From positions 1 to 16,042 of the forward strand of contig JAURMJ010000407.1 of assembly GCA_030830765.1 (NCBI GenBank): DNA of 16,042 nt, in the 5' to 3' direction. Every line of letters starts with the position of its first letter. The stretch's first letter is position 1. The notes beneath the pieces were generated by a model, which searched no databases, had not been told where the DNA came from, and saw only the letters and a list, made by a program, of their open reading frames with translations. The position numbers and the translations under genes are program-made. This stretch comes from Quisquiliibacterium sp. (GTDB lineage Bacteria; Pseudomonadota; Gammaproteobacteria; Burkholderiales; Burkholderiaceae_E). Of the stretch, positions 13,863 to 16,042 are shown one piece after another.

Positions 13863-15341
13863 ATGACCATGACCACTCCTGCGAACCTGACATCCTTTTC
13901 AATCGGCAGTCAACAGTTTGACGGTGCTGGTCAGACGATCACGTCGATCTATCCGGGCGACGGCAGCGTCGCAGGGGTCGTCGCCCGCGCAACGCCGGCT
14001 GATGTCGATCGCGCCGTCGCGCTGGCTCAGGATGCGTATCGCCATCAGCCCTGGCGCAAGCTGCGTCCGGATCAGCGGGCGACCACGCTGTACGAGATCG
14101 GTCGCCGCATCAGTGTCGAGCGTGATGCGCTCACGACGATGCAGATGTTCGACAGTGGCAAGCCGCGCAAGGAATGCCAGAACATGGTCGATAACGCGGC
14201 CAGCTATTTCCGCTATTACGCGGCCATCTGCGAGACCTGGCAGAACGAGATGACGTCGCCGCGTGGCGACTATTTCTCGATGTCGCTGGCTGAGCCCTTC
14301 GGCGTGGTCGCTGCGATCACGCCCTGGAATTCGCCGATCATGGCCGAGGCGCAGAAGGCCGCACCGGCACTGGCCGCCGGTAATGCGGTCATTCTGAAAC
14401 CCTCGGAAGAGACACCGATGCTGGCGCTGGAGCTGGCTCGTATCTGCACCGAGGCCGGCCTGCCTGAGGGCCTGTTCACCGCATTGCCGGGCTATGGCGA
14501 GGATGTCGGTGCCGCGCTGGTGGCGCATCCTGGCGTGCGGATGGTCTCGTTCACCGGCGGTACCGAGACCGGTCGGGCCATTGCAACCGTCGCCGGCAAA
14601 CGGCTGATCCCGGTCGGGCTGGAGCTTGGCGGGAAATCGCCACACATCGTATTCGAGGAAGCCGATCTGCCGATGGCGATGGCCGGCGTGATCTCCGGGA
14701 TCTATGGATCGGCAGGTCAAAGCTGCGTGGCCGGCACCCGCCTGTTTGTGCAGCGGTCGATCTATCGTGAATTCGTCGATGAGCTGGTCGCCCGCAGCCG
14801 TCAGGTAAAAGTCGGCCTGCCCGATGACCCGGCCGCGCAGATGGGGCCGTTGATTTCCCGGGCGCATCGCGATCGGGTCGCCGGCTACGTCGATCTGGCC
14901 CGCTCAGAGGGGGGCAGGGTGCTGTGTGGTGGTTCGGCACCTGATGATCCGGCGCTGGCGCAGGGCTGGTTCTATCTGCCGACCGTGATCGATGGTCTGC
15001 AGAACAGCGCCCGCGCATGCCAGGAGGAAATCTTCGGACCGGTGCTGGTCACGATTCCCTTTGACGATGAGGCCGATGTCATTGCGCAGGCCAACGACAC
15101 CGTCTACGGCCTTGCGGCCGGCATGTGGACCCGCGATGTGGCCAAGGCCTGGCGCGTGGCCCGCGAGATCGAGGCCGGCTCGATCTGGATCAACACCTAC
15201 AAGCAGTCGCACATCGCAACCGCATTCGGCGGCTTCAAGGACAGCGGCATCGGCCGCGAAAAGGGGCTGCACGGACTGCGGTTGTACAGTCAGGTCAAGA
15301 GTGTCTTCTTCGGACTGCAGGACAAGCCACTTGGGCTGTGA
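13863..15341 (+). CDS. NAD(P)-dependent aldehyde dehydrogenase
   Basis: Oxidises an aldehyde to its acid; 492 residues from the ATG at 13863, the normal length for the family. Key residues are Asn156 in ITPWNSP, the coenzyme contact ILKPSEETP, the FTGGTETGR turn, Glu254 in LELGGKSP, the nucleophile Cys288 in GQSCVAG, and the EEIFGPVL and FGGFKDSGIGRE motifs near the end. LKPSE before the cofactor pocket is typical of NAD-preferring members. An in-frame ATG at 13743 would add 40 residues that match no domain, and another ATG is 6 bases further on; AAGGGG about 12 bases upstream is a poor but usable ribosome binding site. It is followed after 39 bases by the epimerase gene on the same strand. 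It resembles the betaine/lactaldehyde/hydroxymuconic semialdehyde group of enzymes, but the substrate is not set. Confidence 0.93.
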   Translation: MTMTTPANLTSFSIGSQQFDGAGQTITSIYPGDGSVAGVVARATPADVDRAVALAQDAYRHQPWRKLRPDQRATTLYEIGRRISVERDALTTMQMFDSGKPRKECQNMVDNAASYFRYYAAICETWQNEMTSPRGDYFSMSLAEPFGVVAAITPWNSPIMAEAQKAAPALAAGNAVILKPSEETPMLALELARICTEAGLPEGLFTALPGYGEDVGAALVAHPGVRMVSFTGGTETGRAIATVAGKRLIPVGLELGGKSPHIVFEEADLPMAMAGVISGIYGSAGQSCVAGTRLFVQRSIYREFVDELVARSRQVKVGLPDDPAAQMGPLISRAHRDRVAGYVDLARSEGGRVLCGGSAPDDPALAQGWFYLPTVIDGLQNSARACQEEIFGPVLVTIPFDDEADVIAQANDTVYGLAAGMWTRDVAKAWRVAREIEAGSIWINTYKQSHIATAFGGFKDSGIGREKGLHGLRLYSQVKSVFFGLQDKPLGL

Positions 15342-15380
15342 CGCTGAGCTTTCAGCAATCAATATCCAGGCGAATAAACC

Positions 15381-16042
15381 ATGAGCGAAAAACACAATGC
15401 AGCGCTGCCGATCCGTGGCGCAAAAATCCTGATTGCCGGCGCGGCCAGCCTGGTCGGCTCCCATACGGCGGATGCACTGCTGGCGCAGGGCGTCGGCGAA
15501 GTCATCCTGCTGGACAACTATGCATTCGGCACCCCCGAGGCGATCGCGCATCTGAAGGACAACCCGCGCGTACGGTTTGTGCGCGGCGACGTGCTTCGCC
15601 TGCCCGATCTGCTGGCGCTGACGCAGGGTGTCGATGGCGTGCTGATGCTGGCCGCCTACATGACGCTGGGTTTCTCCCAGACGCCCTGGGAAGCGGTCGA
15701 TGTGAACATCCGCGGCGTACAGAACATGCTCGAGGCCTGTCGCGTGAACAAGGTGCGCAAGGTCGTCTTCGCGTCGTCGAATGCGGTCTACGGTTATGGC
15801 CCAGGCATCTCGGGGGCGCTCGTCGAGCAGGGGCCGTTCCATACGACCGGTGCGCCGCCAGCGGCGATTCTTTACGGTGCCTCGAAGATCATGGGCGAGC
15901 AGTTGTGCCGGCTGGCCCATCAAAAGGCGGGCCTGGACTACATCGTGCTGCGGTACTCAACCGTCTACGGCGAGCGCCAGCATTACCGTGCAGCCAACGC
16001 GCTGTACATCATGGACACTTACGACAAGGTGCGGCGCGGCGA
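15381..16042 (+). CDS. NAD-dependent epimerase/dehydratase family protein, cut by the window edge
   Basis: Extended SDR related to UDP-glucose 4-epimerase. The first 220 residues are visible and there is no stop before the edge. The nucleotide-binding turn reads LIAGAASLVGSH (18-28). The middle glycine of the usual GxxGxxG is Ser23, with Gly20 and Gly26 kept. Asp45 ends the second strand (LLDNYAFG) and should bind the NAD ribose. VNIRGVQNMLEAC, FASSNAVYG and YGASK (Tyr165, Lys169) form the active site, and RYSTVYGERQ is typical of nucleotide-sugar epimerases. Many such genes in catabolic clusters act on free sugars or sugar acids rather than nucleotide sugars. It starts 39 bases after the aldehyde dehydrogenase stop with an AGG about 10 bases upstream, so co-transcription is likely. 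About 100 more residues would be expected. Confidence 0.88.
   Translation, partial: MSEKHNAALPIRGAKILIAGAASLVGSHTADALLAQGVGEVILLDNYAFGTPEAIAHLKDNPRVRFVRGDVLRLPDLLALTQGVDGVLMLAAYMTLGFSQTPWEAVDVNIRGVQNMLEACRVNKVRKVVFASSNAVYGYGPGISGALVEQGPFHTTGAPPAAILYGASKIMGEQLCRLAHQKAGLDYIVLRYSTVYGERQHYRAANALYIMDTYDKVRRG

Noticed and set aside
13899..14867. 322-codon minus-strand frame opposite the aldehyde dehydrogenase
   Set aside because: The residues are rich in Arg, His and Gln with no domain, and the plus-strand gene has every ALDH motif.
14904..15923. 339-codon minus-strand frame across the ALDH/epimerase junction
   Set aside because: It spans two genes with strong motifs on the other strand. It is a shadow frame.
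1..16042. CRISPR array, insertion sequence, tRNA or rRNA gene
   Set aside because: Reading through the window I found no regularly spaced repeats, no transposase-like protein, no terminal inverted repeats and no tRNA-like or rRNA-like stretch. A covariance-model search would be the decisive test.

Overview
The window is a GC-rich stretch of chromosome-like bacterial DNA. It is densely coding, opens many genes with Shine-Dalgarno-led ATGs, and has no introns, insertion sequences, tRNA or rRNA genes, or CRISPR arrays that I can see. Gene types and codon bias suit a Pseudomonadota with a large catabolic repertoire. A betaproteobacterium (Burkholderiales) is my best guess, but nothing here proves the taxon. 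Fourteen complete and two edge-truncated protein genes account for nearly all of the sequence.

Layout. (1) 1-2982, minus strand: a likely operon running Tm-1-like/UPF0261 protein, HAD hydrolase, class III aminotransferase (cut by the left edge). (2) 2983-3194: divergent control region with a short palindrome and a hairpin. (3) 3195-4940, plus: KstD/fumarate-reductase-like FAD oxidoreductase. (4) 4941-5135: hairpin-rich spacer between convergent genes. (5) 5136-7484, minus: TesB-like acyl-CoA thioesterase followed closely by an MlrC-type M81 metallopeptidase. (6) 7634-12035, plus: a catalytically degenerate HtrA-like PDZ protein, then an enolase-superfamily enzyme, an amidohydrolase-2 lactonase-like protein, a cupin and an SDR dehydrogenase. 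(7) 12167-13629, minus: alpha/beta hydrolase then MaoC-like hydratase. (8) 13863 to the right edge, plus: NAD(P)-dependent aldehyde dehydrogenase, then an NAD-dependent epimerase/dehydratase that is cut off.

How the genes may work together. Almost every product is a soluble metabolic enzyme: dehydrogenases, hydrolases, a dehydratase/racemase fold, a hydratase, a thioesterase and an aminotransferase. This looks like an accessory catabolic island. The block 8681-12035 has the same enzyme classes as oxidative sugar-acid routes such as the L-fucose pathway (SDR dehydrogenase, amidohydrolase-2 lactonase, enolase-superfamily acid dehydratase), with an aldehyde dehydrogenase and an epimerase further down. 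The flanking hotdog-fold thioesterase, MaoC protein and alpha/beta hydrolase point instead to CoA-ester or ester chemistry. The substrate cannot be read from the sequence. No transporter and no transcription regulator lies inside the window, so the locus probably continues on both sides.

Most notable are the HtrA-like protein that has lost its catalytic His and Asp, the non-canonical active-site positions in the enolase-superfamily and amidohydrolase proteins, the unusual aminotransferase/HAD/UPF0261 operon, and the structured intergenic regions.
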